Below, in pieces: positions 34,201 to 47,448 of a stretch of 64,000 nt of DNA. The position numbers were made by a program, and so were the translations under genes. The DNA is from Cinnamomum chago. Its lineage: Eukaryota > Streptophyta > Magnoliopsida > Laurales > Lauraceae. Below the pieces are notes generated by a model. It was not told the DNA's origin, made no database searches, and was given only the letters and a program-made list of their open reading frames with translations. Each line of letters begins with the position of its first letter. Position 1 is the first letter of the stretch. Location of the stretch: contig CP142453.1 in assembly GCA_038049695.1 (NCBI GenBank), forward strand, positions 129,281,001 to 129,345,000. The letters are read 5' to 3'.

Positions 34201-35648
34201 TCCTAATGATTAATAAGTATCATTGCATACCAAGGATGATATATATATATATATTTGGCCAAGCCACATCCATGATTAGACAAGCCAATCCTACTTGCCT
34301 GAAGAATGTCGGTGGTCCTAAGTGGGGCCCCACAAAGAGGACCGACTCTTATTTTGGTATGGTTCGCTCATTCAACATTGGGCTTGTGCTGGATCCTCAT
34401 GAGGAAGAGTCAGCCCAATTTTTTTTATAGGGCCTGAATCTCAGCTCAAATCTGATGAAATGATTTTTTTTTTTTTAGTCCTAATCCAAATCTGCCCGTT
34501 AGGCCATTTAATATAAAGATCTAGCTCAGGCCATTGGCCACCCCCATTTTGCCCATTCAATTACATAAAGTACATACATATGACATCAACACATATAGGC
34601 AAAATGCAAACAGATAAGCCCCCAAAAAAGATAATGTAGTGGGATCTATTCATCATTCAGACAGTAAAGATATAAACTGGAGTGTAGAACATTTATCCCT
34701 AATAGAGGACTAATAGAATCCAAGGTGCCTTCAAGCCTAGCCTTGGATCTGCCATGTTTACAAAAGGCACCCTCTATTTAGAGTCCCATGTCTGACCTGT
34801 AATGCAGTCATATCTATGTCTGAATGGCACCCAAGAAATTTCAGCGTTTAAAAAGGAACAAACTACCTTAAGCTCAGCACTACCTTGCTTGGATGCGGTA
34901 TGAGGTGAGTCCCAACAGAAAAGGATACCTCAGACCTACAACCACAGCAAAATAGATCAACTTAGGCTGTTCCATTGTGTTTATGATGAAATCTCAAAGT
35001 CTTTTAAGAATGAAAAGATGACCAGCACAAATTACTGAGAAAGACAATAATGGAAAAATCTCAACCGACCCAATCATGCTTCGAATTTGGAAAGTTAGCC
35101 ATCTCCTATATAACCCATTCATCATCCGGTGGCCCCAACTGAAAAAAATTCATGCCAAGTATCCATTTGGTGGCAAATTCCATGAGGTGGAATTCACCCC
35201 TTTTTCTGGGAATCTGTCCAATTCCTAGAAATCTCAAAGTTTTTATAGAAACTGGAGTTTTAGCAAATTCAAAGTGCCCCTAAATTCCAGTCACATATAT
35301 AGAGAGTTCCGAATTCAATAGAAACATGTTATCAGGCAAATTCCAATTCCAGGCATAATTTTCAGGTGCCACAATACCACCAGAAAAACTGCTACTGCAG
35401 TGACAGCTTAGAGTCATGGGAATCCTACTAAAGGCAGTAGAGAGGGATTACCCAAGGGGATGAGATGGTGGTGGTGGTGTTGTTGAAGGGAGACAAGAAA
35501 CAGATAAGAGACTCTTCTTTTTCTCCTCCTCTTTATTCTCTGTTGGAATTACAAGATAAGAAGAAGAAGCTTTGAAATTCTTACGAGTAGATACATATAT
35601 TCTTCTTCGATCACAAACAGTAAAAGACCTCATTATAGAAATTGCCAT
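28269..35648 (-). CDS. PBCP: Photosystem II core phosphatase (PP2C family), last exon missing
   Basis: PBCP is a plastid PP2C-type Ser/Thr phosphatase that dephosphorylates PSII core proteins. Exons (minus): 35452-35648, 34884-34935, 33856-33935, 32466-32547, 31586-31656, 30473-30552, 30226-30323, 28436-28559, 28269-28351, all in phase without stops. The protein starts MAISIMRSF with a Ser/Arg-rich transit-like segment, then LGSEVSFSVGTHLIPHPSK. PP2C motifs follow: GGEDAFF and ADGV (metal-binding Asp), KIANVGDCGLRVLREG, QEHYFDCPFQL and GDTIVMGSDGLFDNVFDHEI. It matches Arabidopsis At2g30170 throughout. That protein continues about 33 residues with a GGKLDD motif carrying the last metal-binding Asp; I find no counterpart before 27635 or in the next 3 kb. 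A possible TATA (TATATA, minus) lies near 35794. The gene may be non-functional or use a distant or novel last exon. Confidence 0.85.
29310..29662. repeat. Imperfect repeat units in PBCP intron 8
   Basis: Three copies of a ~50-bp unit 'CAA(A)GG.GTTCAACAAA.TCC.AACCT' ending in CAGCTCTCC lie near 29318, 29539 and 29618, separated by related sequence containing GGCATGCATC. Purely intronic. Confidence 0.5.
32845..32992 (+). mobile_element. RTE-type LINE or SINE 3' end in PBCP intron 3
   Basis: CATGTAGCTGACCCCAACAT then AGTTGGGATAGG with a (GAT)n tail resembles the 3' end of the RTE LINE at 59889-60765 (complement ATATAGCCGACCCCACCTAG). It is heavily 5' truncated. Confidence 0.55.
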
Positions 35649-35846
35649 TCCTCTTCAGTCTTCACTCCTCCCTCTCTTGTGTAGAGGAAGAGGAACTCAG
35701 GAGGTGTTGGGTGACTGTTGAGATTGGATGCCACCTCAGATTCGGATATGCGTTTTATTCCCACCTATGCTACTTGTCAAGCGCCAAGCATGAATGATAT
35801 ATACAAACCGTTCATCTCACTGAGTCCACCTCCATAGATCAAACTC

Positions 35847-36060
35847 GGGCTTGTTTGGATGATGGTGAATTTAAGTAGAGTGAGGCGGTGTAAAATGATG
35901 ATGCTTTTTTTTTTGTCATTTGCTAGAAAAAGGAAGTTATTTTTTGACTTTTTTTGAAAAAGAACGAGGGAATTTTAAATTTATGTACTTTTAATATGAT
36001 AGGTGGTCTTTTCGGGGAAGCTTTACCTCACCTCAATTCATTTCACCATCCAAACATACA
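35847..36060. mobile_element. MITE between PBCP and MCAT
   Basis: Ends share TTGTTTGGATG.TGGTGAA (left) with the complement TATGTTTGGATGGTGAA (right), and a second inner pair GAGTGAGG / CCTCACC-like. About 214 bp; target duplication unclear. It occupies the place where the missing 3' exons of MCAT would be expected. Confidence 0.55.
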
Positions 36061-38715
36061 ATTAATAATCACGTAGAAGACATGCGGTATCAAGTTAAAA
36101 CGGAGATATTAATTATTTTAAAACAATAAAACTCACTGCCATTCGAGCCTTAAATGACTTTGCCTTGGCTTCCACTGCTTCCACACCTTTCAGACCTCCT
36201 GAAACTGCATAATTACCCTAAAGTTACAAAAAGATCTAGTGTCAGTTTCCAAAAAAAAAAAAAAGTTACGCAAATTGAAAGAGAAAAAGGAAAAGAACTT
36301 ACAGGACAGAGAAAGTTTGCAATCTGGACTTTGTTTTCTCATCTACTTCTTCATTAGCTGCATCACACAAAAGCTGGACCTTTACTGAATCTAGACCTAT
36401 GATACTAACCATAGCACTACTTGCAGCATCGGCAGCTTCCTGAATGCAAGGTAAAAAAGAATAAGAACATCATGAAATGCCACTTAAGCCTGTCAACATA
36501 GGCCTCCTATTGGTAATGTCAGATAATGGAACCATTTCTAGAAACGTACCTGCATAGCCTCCCCTCTTAGCTTGACAAGCTTGAGACCATCCTCGAAGCT
36601 TACAAGTGGAATATATTCATCAAATTAGTGGAGGTTGTAAAGTGAAGTACGAGGACAAAATAAAATGCATGCAAAAGAATGTAATGATAGAGAAATCATC
36701 ATCCTTCAATGTAACTGCTTCAATACAATTCTAGTATAAAAGAATGCAACTTTGTTAGAAAAAAGAACTAACTCAATTGAGGAACTGAGGTGGGATTTGG
36801 ACAAACTTATGAAACTTTGTTAAAGAAAAAGACTTACTCAATTGAGAACCTGAGGTAGGAATTGGAAAAACTTAATACTACAGCAAACCCTCCTCAGTAT
36901 TTCAAATTTGTCGTATTGAATATTGATCGTCACTTAAATGGAAAAGGACATGACAGGAAATAATTAAAGATAAATGATGTCTTCCACCAAATATTGCAAA
37001 AAAAAAAGAAAAAGAAAAAGAATCCAGTCCAGAGATAAGTAGCTTAACAATATAAAAAAAATCAGAATTAGTATATTAAAAAAATTAGTTCAGAATTAGT
37101 ATTTTTCGAAAAAAAAAATACCATCAATCTTAATAAAGTTATCCATTATCTTTCAAAAAACGAATTTTTTTTAATATTGCAATATTTATGGAAAGGACTT
37201 GGCAGTAAATTCCAATAATTTATTCTCATCCGGATCTGAGATTTATATTTTAATCCTCAAAATGTTTTCCAGGAGGTGTTAGCCCAGTGATACCCCTTTT
37301 GTGTAACTCAGTCGTTGTATCTTTTCACTCAAATGTGACATAATTTAATTATATGCTTTATGTGATTCATATTGGAATACCTGAAAGCTCCAGCAAATTG
37401 CGAGGGCAGTATATTCTCCCAAGCTCAGACCACATGTGACATCAACAGAATCAATTATCTGCTGACCTCCATCACGAGCACGCAGAATCTCAACAGCAGC
37501 TAGGCTGGTTACATAGATGGCTGGCTGAAAAAATTGGGAAAAAGAGAAGAGTCTCTTGTAAAGGCAGCATAATCAACTGTAGCAGTGACCAGTATTCTAT
37601 ATGCCTGCCTATACCTATGAAAAAAAAAATATATATATATATATATATATGTAATATATATATTACAGAAGCAAAGGCAGCAAGTGGGAAATATGTTCCC
37701 AATCCCAGCAGCAATTGTCATCATTGAGGGGCATAAGAAACTATAAATAATTTTCGGTTGATTATCAAGATGATTATGGGGCTTATGTGAATGTATTCCA
37801 GTCTGCTTTCATTCAATAGTACAGAAATGACAAATACGTGAAGAAAGAAAAATAAATCTAGCTCTCAAGAAAGATAGCTACCTGACTAATAACAGTCGAA
37901 TTTAGTTTTTCCTTTGGTCCATTTAAGCACACATCCAGAAGATCGAAACTAAGCAAGAGAAGTATAAATATTTAAATGAGATCATTGTAGACACTAAAAA
38001 ATTTGCACATAGATAGCATTACTAGTTCAAATAAATTTCACAGTTCGAGAAAAATAAAATGGAAACAGGAAATGATAAAAGAACAATCTGATAGAATATT
38101 TTAGCTTCATTGTACCCAAGTACTTTATTTGCCTTCTCAAATAAGTCAGCAGCAGCTTGCACATTCTGAGCATCCTTACCCATTCCCACTGATTGTGCCC
38201 CCTGAAAACATAATAATGAAAATATCAACATAGTATGTTAGAGAAAGAACAAGACATAGTTTCAACAACTCAACCGCCAAAAAAAAATAGGGAAATTGGA
38301 TGAGCCCAATCTCAGTCAGTTCAGTTAGAGCATTTTGAAAAACAGATTCCATAGTCCTAGGGTTTCAAACAAGTTCCAATTGTGGTCCCAGCAGGGGAGT
38401 AAATAGGAACTTTAGGGTTGGGAATCCAAGAGTAACATTGTGATACAATCGCACAATCTTAATTTTCCCTTTACGAAGACTAGTTCTTTGAAATGGAGTG
38501 AGGATTATCTGAAGATACCTCTCTCGTCAGGAACTAGTTAAATTACAAACCATCAAAAACCTTCTGCAGAATTCAAAACATCATTAAAAAAAACCCACCC
38601 AAATTCACCAAGATTATGTGCTTTATTCTGCAGATTCCACTTCAATGGAATCTCATTTCCTTGAAAATCCACTTCTCCTTGATTTCCCTGAATCATAATT
38701 CTTGATTGGGAGGAC

Positions 38716-39191
38716 TGTTATATCATTATTAACATGAACCCTAAGATCGTGAACAACATGATAATCACAGGTAAGATTTAATCTTAAATAGGTTGAAGAA
38801 TACCTCCAGACATCCTGATGCAGAGAGCCTTTTGATCTTGCTGTCTGGCGCTGTTGTTGAGATCCGTCAAAGAAGAGGCTGGGTGAATGGTTTCGGTTTC
38901 TCTCTCCTTGCCTATAAACCTTAATGTGTTGATTTTGTGTGCAGCCTTTGTGATGGACCAAAGGCTTTATTTATAGGTGAAGAGAGGACCAAATTTCCAA
39001 TAAGGTTTACTTTAGATTTAATCTCAACCGTCCATCAAGGTAGAGAATATTAAGGAAACTATCTCATTAGGAAACCTTTTGAGAAATTATAGCATATGTA
39101 TCCTATGAAAACGGAATTCCTATTATGACCACACTTCTAGAAAGGAAAGGACTTGTGGTCCAAGTAATGGGCCTAAATTAATTTCCTTACA
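38716..39191 (-). repeat. 3' LTR of the copia element
   Basis: 476 bp, adjoining the purine tract on its inner side and AGGAC on its outer side. Confidence 0.9.
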
Positions 39192-42100
39192 GTCTCCCAC
39201 TTGGTCAATAGGAAGATCCATTAATGTTTTCATTTTTAGGAATCATAAGGCGCGCATTATATGCTAAACACTCATTTAGTCGGTTATCATAGGTGTCTTG
39301 GCTAATTCGGTTGTTAATGGGAGTCATGGCGTGCACATATTATTTTGCAACATGTTTACTTCCATGTACTACGTCATTTACAACCGTCATAACTAGACCA
39401 TAAGATGAGATTTACATAATGGTCTCATAATGTCTTTGTTTAAAGACTGTTTCTGTTTATCATTTATCCAAACATAATTATGTACACAATGGAAAAACAG
39501 AAATAGTAGATGTAGAATTGCATTAAGAGCTCAATAAATGTCATATACAAGTACAGAAATATAATGGCAGAAAATGATAATTAAGAACTATCTTGAAGAC
39601 CCATGCTTTCAGTATGTCCCTGAAAGGTCTTTGGAGGTAGTCCTTTCGTGAATATGTCCGCGACCATGAAATCTGTACGTATAGACTCAATGACAAATTT
39701 TTGTAATCTAACATCTTGCTTCAGTGATAGATATTTAAGGTCCATGTGTTTGGATCCCTTAGATATCCTGTCATGCTTAGAGAAGAAGGTTGCAGCATCA
39801 TTATCACAGTAAATAGTTAATGGCTTAGAGATGAAACTCAAGGCTCCAAACTGAGTGATAAAATTACACAACCATGTTCCTTGAATTGCAGCCTCATAAC
39901 ATGCCACATATTCAGCCATCATGGTGGATGTGTAAAGCAACTCTGATTTCTGGCTTTTCCATGATATTGCTCCTCCACATAAGAGATACACATAGCCAAG
40001 AGTGCAAAGTCTGGTGTCAGGACATCCAGCAAAATCTGAATCCGAATAACCAGTCACCTGTAGGTGACTTGATTTTCTGTATGTGAGCATATAATTCCTT
40101 GTTCCCTTGAGGTATCTCAGTACTTTCTTTGCAGCTTTCCAATGAGCGATTCCTGGGTTACTTTGAAATCTACCCAGCATGCCAACAGCATGACTAATGT
40201 CAGGTCTTGTACAGACCTGTGCATACATCAAACTTCCTACAAGAGAAGCATAAGGATATTTTTCCATTTCTTTACGTTCCAATTCGTTCTGTGGACACTG
40301 CGTAAGATCAAGCTTGTCTCCTTTATGCAGTGGAACAGGACTAGAGGAACATGTCATCATGCCAAATCTCTCTAGAACTTTGTCAATATATGCTTGCTGA
40401 GACAATCCCAAAATACCAAGTGACCTGTCACGGAATATTTCTATTCCTATCACATAGGAAGCCTCACCCATATCTTTCATTTCAAAGTTCTTACAGAGAT
40501 AATCCTTTGTCTCATGTAACAGACCAAGGTCGCTGCTAGCCAGTAATATGTCATCAACATACAGAACCAAAAATATGAACTTACTCCCACTGATCTTGAG
40601 ATATATGCAAGGGTCAACTATGTTTTCTTTGAAATCGAAGGCAGTAATGATTTCATGAAACTTTAGGTACCATTGCCTCGAAGCTTGCTTTAGTCCATAT
40701 ATTGATTTCTTAAGTTTGCAGACCATGTCTTCCTGACCTTCAATTATGAAGCCTTCAGGTTGACTCATGTAGACTTCTTCTTCCAAGTCTCCATTAAGAA
40801 AGGCAGTTTTCACATCCATTTGATGTAACTCGAGGTCATAGTGAGCTACTAATGCCATGATAATTCTAAGAGAATCCTTCCTGGACACAGGGGAAAAAGT
40901 CTCAGTATAATCAATGCCTTCTTTCTGATTAAAACCTTTGGCAACAAGTCTGGCTTTATGTCGTTCAATATTGCATTTGCAGTCGCGTTTGGTCTTGAAG
41001 ACCCATTTACAGCCAACTGGTTTGTGTCCTGGAGGCAATTGAACAACTTCCCATACTTGATTTTCATCCATAGATTTCAATTCTTCCTTCATGGCATCAA
41101 TCCATTTACTAGAATCAACATCCTTGATGGCTTGTGAATAAGAAACCGGGTCTTTAATTGTCCCTTCTTCAGATTCTACTTGGTAAAGCATGTAATCATC
41201 GGAAATAGCTGATCTCCTTTGTCTTTGAGACCTTCTTAATGCTGGTCCCTCTGGTGCTTCATCCATATGTTCATTGGTGACAATCTCATTATGGAGTTGT
41301 TGATCATTTATTGGATTTTCCTCATTGTTAAATGGTTCAACAACGGGAGGATTTCCAACATCTTTCGGAATAGAGGGTAAAGGGATAGGTACCCTGATTT
41401 CCTGAATGATCACATCTTTAGGTTTATTACTCCCACTGATTTCACCATTTTCAAAGAATCTAGCATTACCGGTTTCAACAATTCTTGTACTATGGTTAGG
41501 GCAGTAAAACCTAAATCCTTTGGACTTTTCTGGGTAACCTATAAAGTAACCACTGATCGTTTTAAGGTCCAATTTCTTTTCATGTGGGTTGTAGACTCTA
41601 GCCTCAGCTGGGCAACCCCAAATTTGGAGATGTCTTAAACTAGGTTTCCACCCTTTCCACAGTTCAAAAGGTGTCTTTGGAACTGCCTTACTGGGAACCC
41701 TATTCAAGATATAAACAGCTGTGCGTAGAGCATCCATCCACAAGGATATAAGTAAGTTGGCATGACTCATCATGGATCTAACCATTTCCATGTATATACG
41801 ATTTCGCCTTTCAGCTACACCATTCTGCCATGGAGAACCAGGCGTTGTGTATTGGGCAACAATTCCAAGCTTTTGGAGGAGTTTTGCAAAAGGTCCAGGA
41901 TGTTGTCCTGTTTCATCATACCTACCATAAAACTCACCACCTCTATCTGATCTTATGATTTTCACTTTTTTTTTTTTTTTTTTTTATCTAGTTGCATTTC
42001 GACTTCAGTAATGAATACTTGTACAGCATCCACAGACTGAGATTTGTCATGCAACAAGTATAGGTAACAGTAACGTGAGTAATCATCAATAAAGGTAATG

Positions 42101-44510
42101 AAGTACTTTTCTCCCCCAAAGGTTAGAACATCAAAGGGTCCGCAAATGTCTGTATGAATTATTTCAAGAAGCTGAGTACTTCTTGTGGCTCCTTTCATTG
42201 TGTGTTTTGTTGTTTTGCCTTTAATACAATCCACACATACTGTAATATTAGTAAAATCTAGATCCGGAAGGACACCATCTTTTACTAATCGTTTGATTCT
42301 TTCACTGGATATGTGACCCAGTCTTTTATGCCACAAGATATAAGAGTCATTTTTAGATGACTTTTGTTTTGTTTCCTTAGAATGCAGGGTAAGATGGGTT
42401 TCAGTAAATGGACTATTAAGATGTAACTTGTATAGCCCGTCAATCAATATTCCAGAACCAATGCGACTAGAATTTTTAAATAAACTGAAATTACCATTTC
42501 CTACTTCAAACGAATAACCAACTTTATCAAGTGCGCTTACAGAAACCAAATTACGAAAAATAGACGGAACATAAAGAGTTTGACATAAGTCTAACTGATA
42601 ACCGCTATCTAAAACAAGACGAAAAGTGCCAATAGCTTCAACTGGAGCTTTGTCTTTGTTCCCCATAAAAAGATAGTTCTCACTTGGGTTTATGGTTTGG
42701 ATCGTAAGGAATCCCTTTCTTTTCGAACCATTCTTTACGTTTAATGCAGTCTGCCTGAAAATGTCCAGGTTTCTTGCAAAATCTACATACGTCTTCCTTC
42801 TTTTTCTTCTTGGGGTTCTGACTAGCCTCATTAGGTCTGGGTGGTGCCCTTTTCTGGCCTGATTTATTCTTTTTCCCAGCTTTATGTCCAGCTCCTTGAA
42901 CGAGATGAGCTACTTTAATACCTTGTTGATTCAGCCTGGCCTCCTCTTGAACCAGTTTGTTAGCCAATTCATTCACTGTCCACTTGTCCGTAATAGTGTT
43001 GTAGTGAATTTGGAAAGGCCCGTGCTGAGGAGGTAAATTATTTAGGATAAATTGGACGAGAAAAGCCTCATCCACTGATAATCCCAAATTCTTGAGTTTA
43101 GCAGCAAGGTTGGTCATCTCAATGACATGCTCATGCATTGAGCGAGTGCCATCAAACTTCATGGTTGTAAGATCTGCCATTAGTTTCCCAGCAAGGGATT
43201 TGTCTGCAGTCTTAAACCTATCTTCAATGGCCTTCATATAGTCCTTAGCATTCTCAGGTTTAGGAAGTGATGTTTTGATGTTGGTGGCAATAGTCATTCG
43301 CATAAACATGGTGCTTAGTCTGTCAGACCTCTCCCAAGCATTAAAGAGGGTCTTTTCCTCAGGGGTACTTTTTTCAGTGAGTGAAGCTGGCTTATCTGTA
43401 AGAAGAGCCATATTCAGTTCGAGTACCTCCAATGTGAACTCAACTTGCTCTTTCCATTCTGAAAAGTTGGTTCCATTGAGCTTAGTGACAGAGGTAGCAT
43501 GCGAATTCAGATTAGTGGGTGCAACAACTCTAATAGAGAAACAACAATAAGGCTTTAATTAAAAGAAGACAACACATGCATAAGATATGAATATATACGA
43601 CATAAAATTTAGGTGCTCCTGTGGGTAGTCACCATAATTTCTACACATTATACCATCTAAGGTCGTCATATTCAAGGTGGTGCTAATGAGTGATGTTACT
43701 CTTAATTATGAACAAACACTCCTTAATTATTGTTCAAACGTATGAATAGAATCTACCTGTGGGCGACTAAAAGTTTCATGCGCTTGAACAATATGTAATG
43801 TAAACATCATGATGGTACTATTAGGGTCAAATATCAGTGTTTAATTATTAGGGTCACTGTGGTGAGACCTAACCATAAGCATACAACTTTGGTGATCAAA
43901 ATTAGCTTAATATGAACATAAACATTATATGTTGCATGCATTCATGATAGATAATTTGATATATGAAAAGTATTGATAAGGAGGCCGAGCCCCGGAGGGC
44001 TGCCCCCCGGGCTGCTGACCATAATGCCGCCCCGAAATTTTTTTTTTTTTTGGGAATCAGTATCTTGTTTGGCTTGAGATTTCCATCACAACCGTTAATT
44101 GATGCTCAACTTCGTCTCAACGGCTCATAACTGTTATATTCAATGTGACAGAGATTCTAGCCAAACCTAGATTTAGACGTTAATGAATGGCTTGTTTCAG
44201 CCTCCAATGATGTGACAAAGGGTTCTTAACTTCTCATACTGTTTGTTGAAGACATGTCTCCAGAGAATCGTATAATAAACAGCAAGGTTTGGAGAAAGCC
44301 AAGTTGTTTTTCATCCAAAGTAAAGGACATTCTGCATGAAATTTAACGAGACAGGGTTTTCGGAGAAAACAACAGTTCCGTAATTACTGCATCTTCTGAC
44401 AAGAGTTGGGCATGAATCACTGTCTTAAAAACTGAGCGGGGACAAGCTATGGTTTAACCATGATATAAGCATCACATCATAATTATATAATAAACACAAT
44501 AAAGACGTTC

Positions 44511-46847
44511 GGGAAGTTGTTCAATTGCCTCCAGGACACAAACCAGTTGGCTGTAAATGGGTCTTCAAGACCAAACGCGACTGCAAATGCAATATTGAAC
44601 GACATAAAGCCAGACTTGTTGCCAAAGGTTTTAATCAGAAAGAAGGCATTGATTATACTGAGACTTTTTCCCCTGTGTCCAGGAAGGATTCTCTTAGAAT
44701 TATCATGGCATTAGTAGCTCACTATGACCTCGAGTTACATCAAATGGATGTGAAAACTGCCTTTCTTAATGGAGACTTGGAAGAAGAAGTCTACATGAGT
44801 CAACCTGAAGGCTTCATAATTGAAGGTCAGGAAGACATGGTCTGCAAACTTAAGAAATCAATATATGGACTAAAGCAAGCTTCGAGGCAATGGTACCTAA
44901 AGTTTCATGAAATCATTACTGCCTTCGATTTCAAAGAAAACATAGTTGACCCTTGCATATATCTCAAGATCAGTGGGAGTAAGTTCATATTTTTGGTTCT
45001 GTATGTTGATGACATATTACTGGCTAGCAGCGACCTTGGTCTGTTACATGAGACAAAGGATTATCTCTATAAGAACTTTGAAATGAAAGATATGGGTGAG
45101 GCTTCCTATGTGATAGGAATAGAAATATTCCGTGACAGGTCACTTGGTATTTTGGGATTGTCTCAGCAAGCATATATTGACAAAGTTCTAGAGAGATTTG
45201 GCATGATGACATGTTCCTCTAGTCCTGTTCCACTGCATAAAGGAGACAAGCTTGATCTTACGCAGTGTCCACAGAACGAATTGGAACGTAAAGAAATGGA
45301 AAAATATCCTTATGCTTCTCTTGTAGGAAGTTTGATGTATGCACAGGTCTGTACAAGACCTGACATTAGTCATGCTGTTGGCATGCTGGGTAGATTTCAA
45401 AGTAACCCAGGAATCGCTCATTGGAAAGCTGCAAAGAAAGTACTGAGATACCTCAAGGGAACAAGGAATTATATGCTCACATACAGAAAATCAAGTCACC
45501 TACAGGTGACTGGTTATTCGGATTCAGATTTTGCTGGATGTCCTGACACCAGACTTTGCACTCTTGGCTATGTGTATCTCTTATGTGGAGGAGCAATATC
45601 ATGGAAAAGCCAGAAATCAGAGTTGCTTTACACATCCACCATGATGGCTGAATATGTGGCATGTTATGAGGCTGCAATTCAAGGAACATGGTTGTGTAAT
45701 TTTATCACTCAGTTTGGAGCCTTGAGTTTCATCTCTAAGCCATTAACTATTTACTGTGATAATGATGCTGCAACCTTCTTCTCTAAGCATGACAGGATAT
45801 CTAAGGGATCCAAACACATGGACCTTAAATATCTATCACTGAAGCAAGATGTTAGATTACAAAAATTTGTCATTGAGTCTATACGTACAGATTTCATGGT
45901 CGCGGACATATTCACGAAAGGACTACCTCCAAAGACCTTTCAGGGACATACTGAAAGCATGGGTCTTCAAGATAGTTCTTAATTATCATTTTCTGCCATT
46001 ATATTTCTGTACTTGTATATGACATTTATTGAGCTCTTAATGCAATTCTACATCTACTATTTCTGTTTTTCCATTGTGTACATAATTATGTTTGGATAAA
46101 TGATAAACAGAAACAGTCTTTAAACAAAGACATTATGAGACCATTATGTAAATCTCATCTTATGGTCTAGTTATGACGGTTGTAAATGACGTAGTACATG
46201 GAAGTAAACATGTTGCAAAATAATATGTGCACGCCATGACTCCCATTAACAACCGAATTAGCCAAGACACCTATGATAACCGACTAAATGAGTGTTTAGC
46301 ATATAATGCGCGCCTTATGATTCCTAAAAATGAAAACATTAATGGATCTTCCTATTGACCAAGTGGGAGACTGTAAGGAAATTAATTTAGGCCCATTACT
46401 TGGACCACAAGTCCTTTCCTTTCTAGAAGTGTGGTCATAATAGGAATTCCGTTTTCATAGGATACATATGCTATAATTTCTCAAAAGGTTTCCTAATGAG
46501 ATAGTTTCCTTAATATTCTCTACCTTGATGGACGGTTGAGATTAAATCTAAAGTAAACCTTATTGGAAATTTGGTCCTCTCTTCACCTATAAATAAAGCC
46601 TTTGGTCCATCACAAAGGCTGCACACAAAATCAACACATTAAGGTTTATAGGCAAGGAGAGAGAAACCGAAACCATTCACCCAGCCTCTTCTTCGACGGA
46701 TCTCAACAACAGCGCCAGACAGCAAGATCAAAAGGCTCTCTGCATCAGGATGTTTGGAGGTATTCTTCAACCTATTTAAGATTAAATCTTACCTGTGATT
46801 ATCATGTTGTTCACGATCTTAGGGTTCATGTTAATAATGATATAACA
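44511..46847 (+). mobile_element. Inverted partial copy of the same copia family (RT to 3' LTR)
   Basis: It carries the reverse transcriptase/RNase H part (44525-45982) and a 476-bp LTR (46372-46847), all in plus orientation. It is almost identical to the complement of 38716-41053 of the host element, so the two form a 2.34-kb inverted repeat about 3.5 kb apart. A T-run follows its right end. It is a partial fossil, not an independent full element. Confidence 0.9.
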
Positions 46848-46972
46848 TGTTTTTTTTTTTTTTTTTGCAAAAAGGAGTCATAAACGGATCTGTATTTGCC
46901 GATTATGGCGATGCAAAAGTTACCCTAATTAATGGACGATCATGTGTTCTAAAACCATTCTCTGATACCACA

Positions 46973-47448
46973 TGTTATATCATTATTAACATGAACCCTA
47001 AGATCGTGAACAACATGATAATCACAGGTAAGATTTAATCTTAAATAGGTTGAAGAATACCTCCAGACATCCTGATGCAGAGAGCCTTTTGATCTTGCTG
47101 TCTGGCGCTGTTGTTGAGATCCGTCGAAGAAGAGGCTGGGTGAATGGTTTCGGTTTCTCTCTCCTTGCCTATAAACCTTAATGTGTTGATTTTGTGTGTA
47201 GCCTTTGTGATGGACCAGAGGCTTTATTTATAGGTGAAGAGAGGACCAAATTTCCAATAAGGTTTACTTTAGATTTAATCTCAACCGTCCATCAAGGTAG
47301 AGAATATTAAGGAAACTATCTCATTAGGAAACCTTTTGAGAAATTATAGCATATGTATCCTATGAAAACGGAATTCCTATTATGACCACACTTCTAGAAA
47401 GGAAAGGACTTGTGGTCCAAGTAATGGGCCTAAATTAATTTCCTTACA
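46973..47448 (-). repeat. 5' LTR of the copia element
   Basis: 476 bp, next to the tRNA-iMet primer site on the inner side and AGGAC on the outer side. Confidence 0.9.

Larger units (their letters stand above)
38716..47448 (-). mobile_element. Ty1/copia LTR retrotransposon in MCAT intron 1, with nested inverted partial copy
   Basis: LTRs of 476 bp at 38716-39191 and 46973-47448 (TG..CA) differ at only a few positions. The 5-bp target duplication AGGAC lies at 38711-38715 and 47449-47453. On the minus strand, a primer site for initiator Met tRNA lies beside the right LTR (about 46960-46971) and a purine tract beside the left one (about 39192-39205). Parts in order: gag with UBN2 domain and CCHC knuckle (42680-43432), pre-integrase and integrase (41962-42831 and on), reverse transcriptase and RNase H (to 39581). 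An opposite-strand partial copy occupies 44511-46847 in the leader. LTR similarity suggests insertion within roughly the last million years or so. It looks broken, with about two or three breaks. Confidence 0.92.

Noticed and set aside
39874-41950. Plus-strand ORFs across the copia pol region
   Set aside because: They are antisense shadows of the reverse transcriptase and integrase coding strand.
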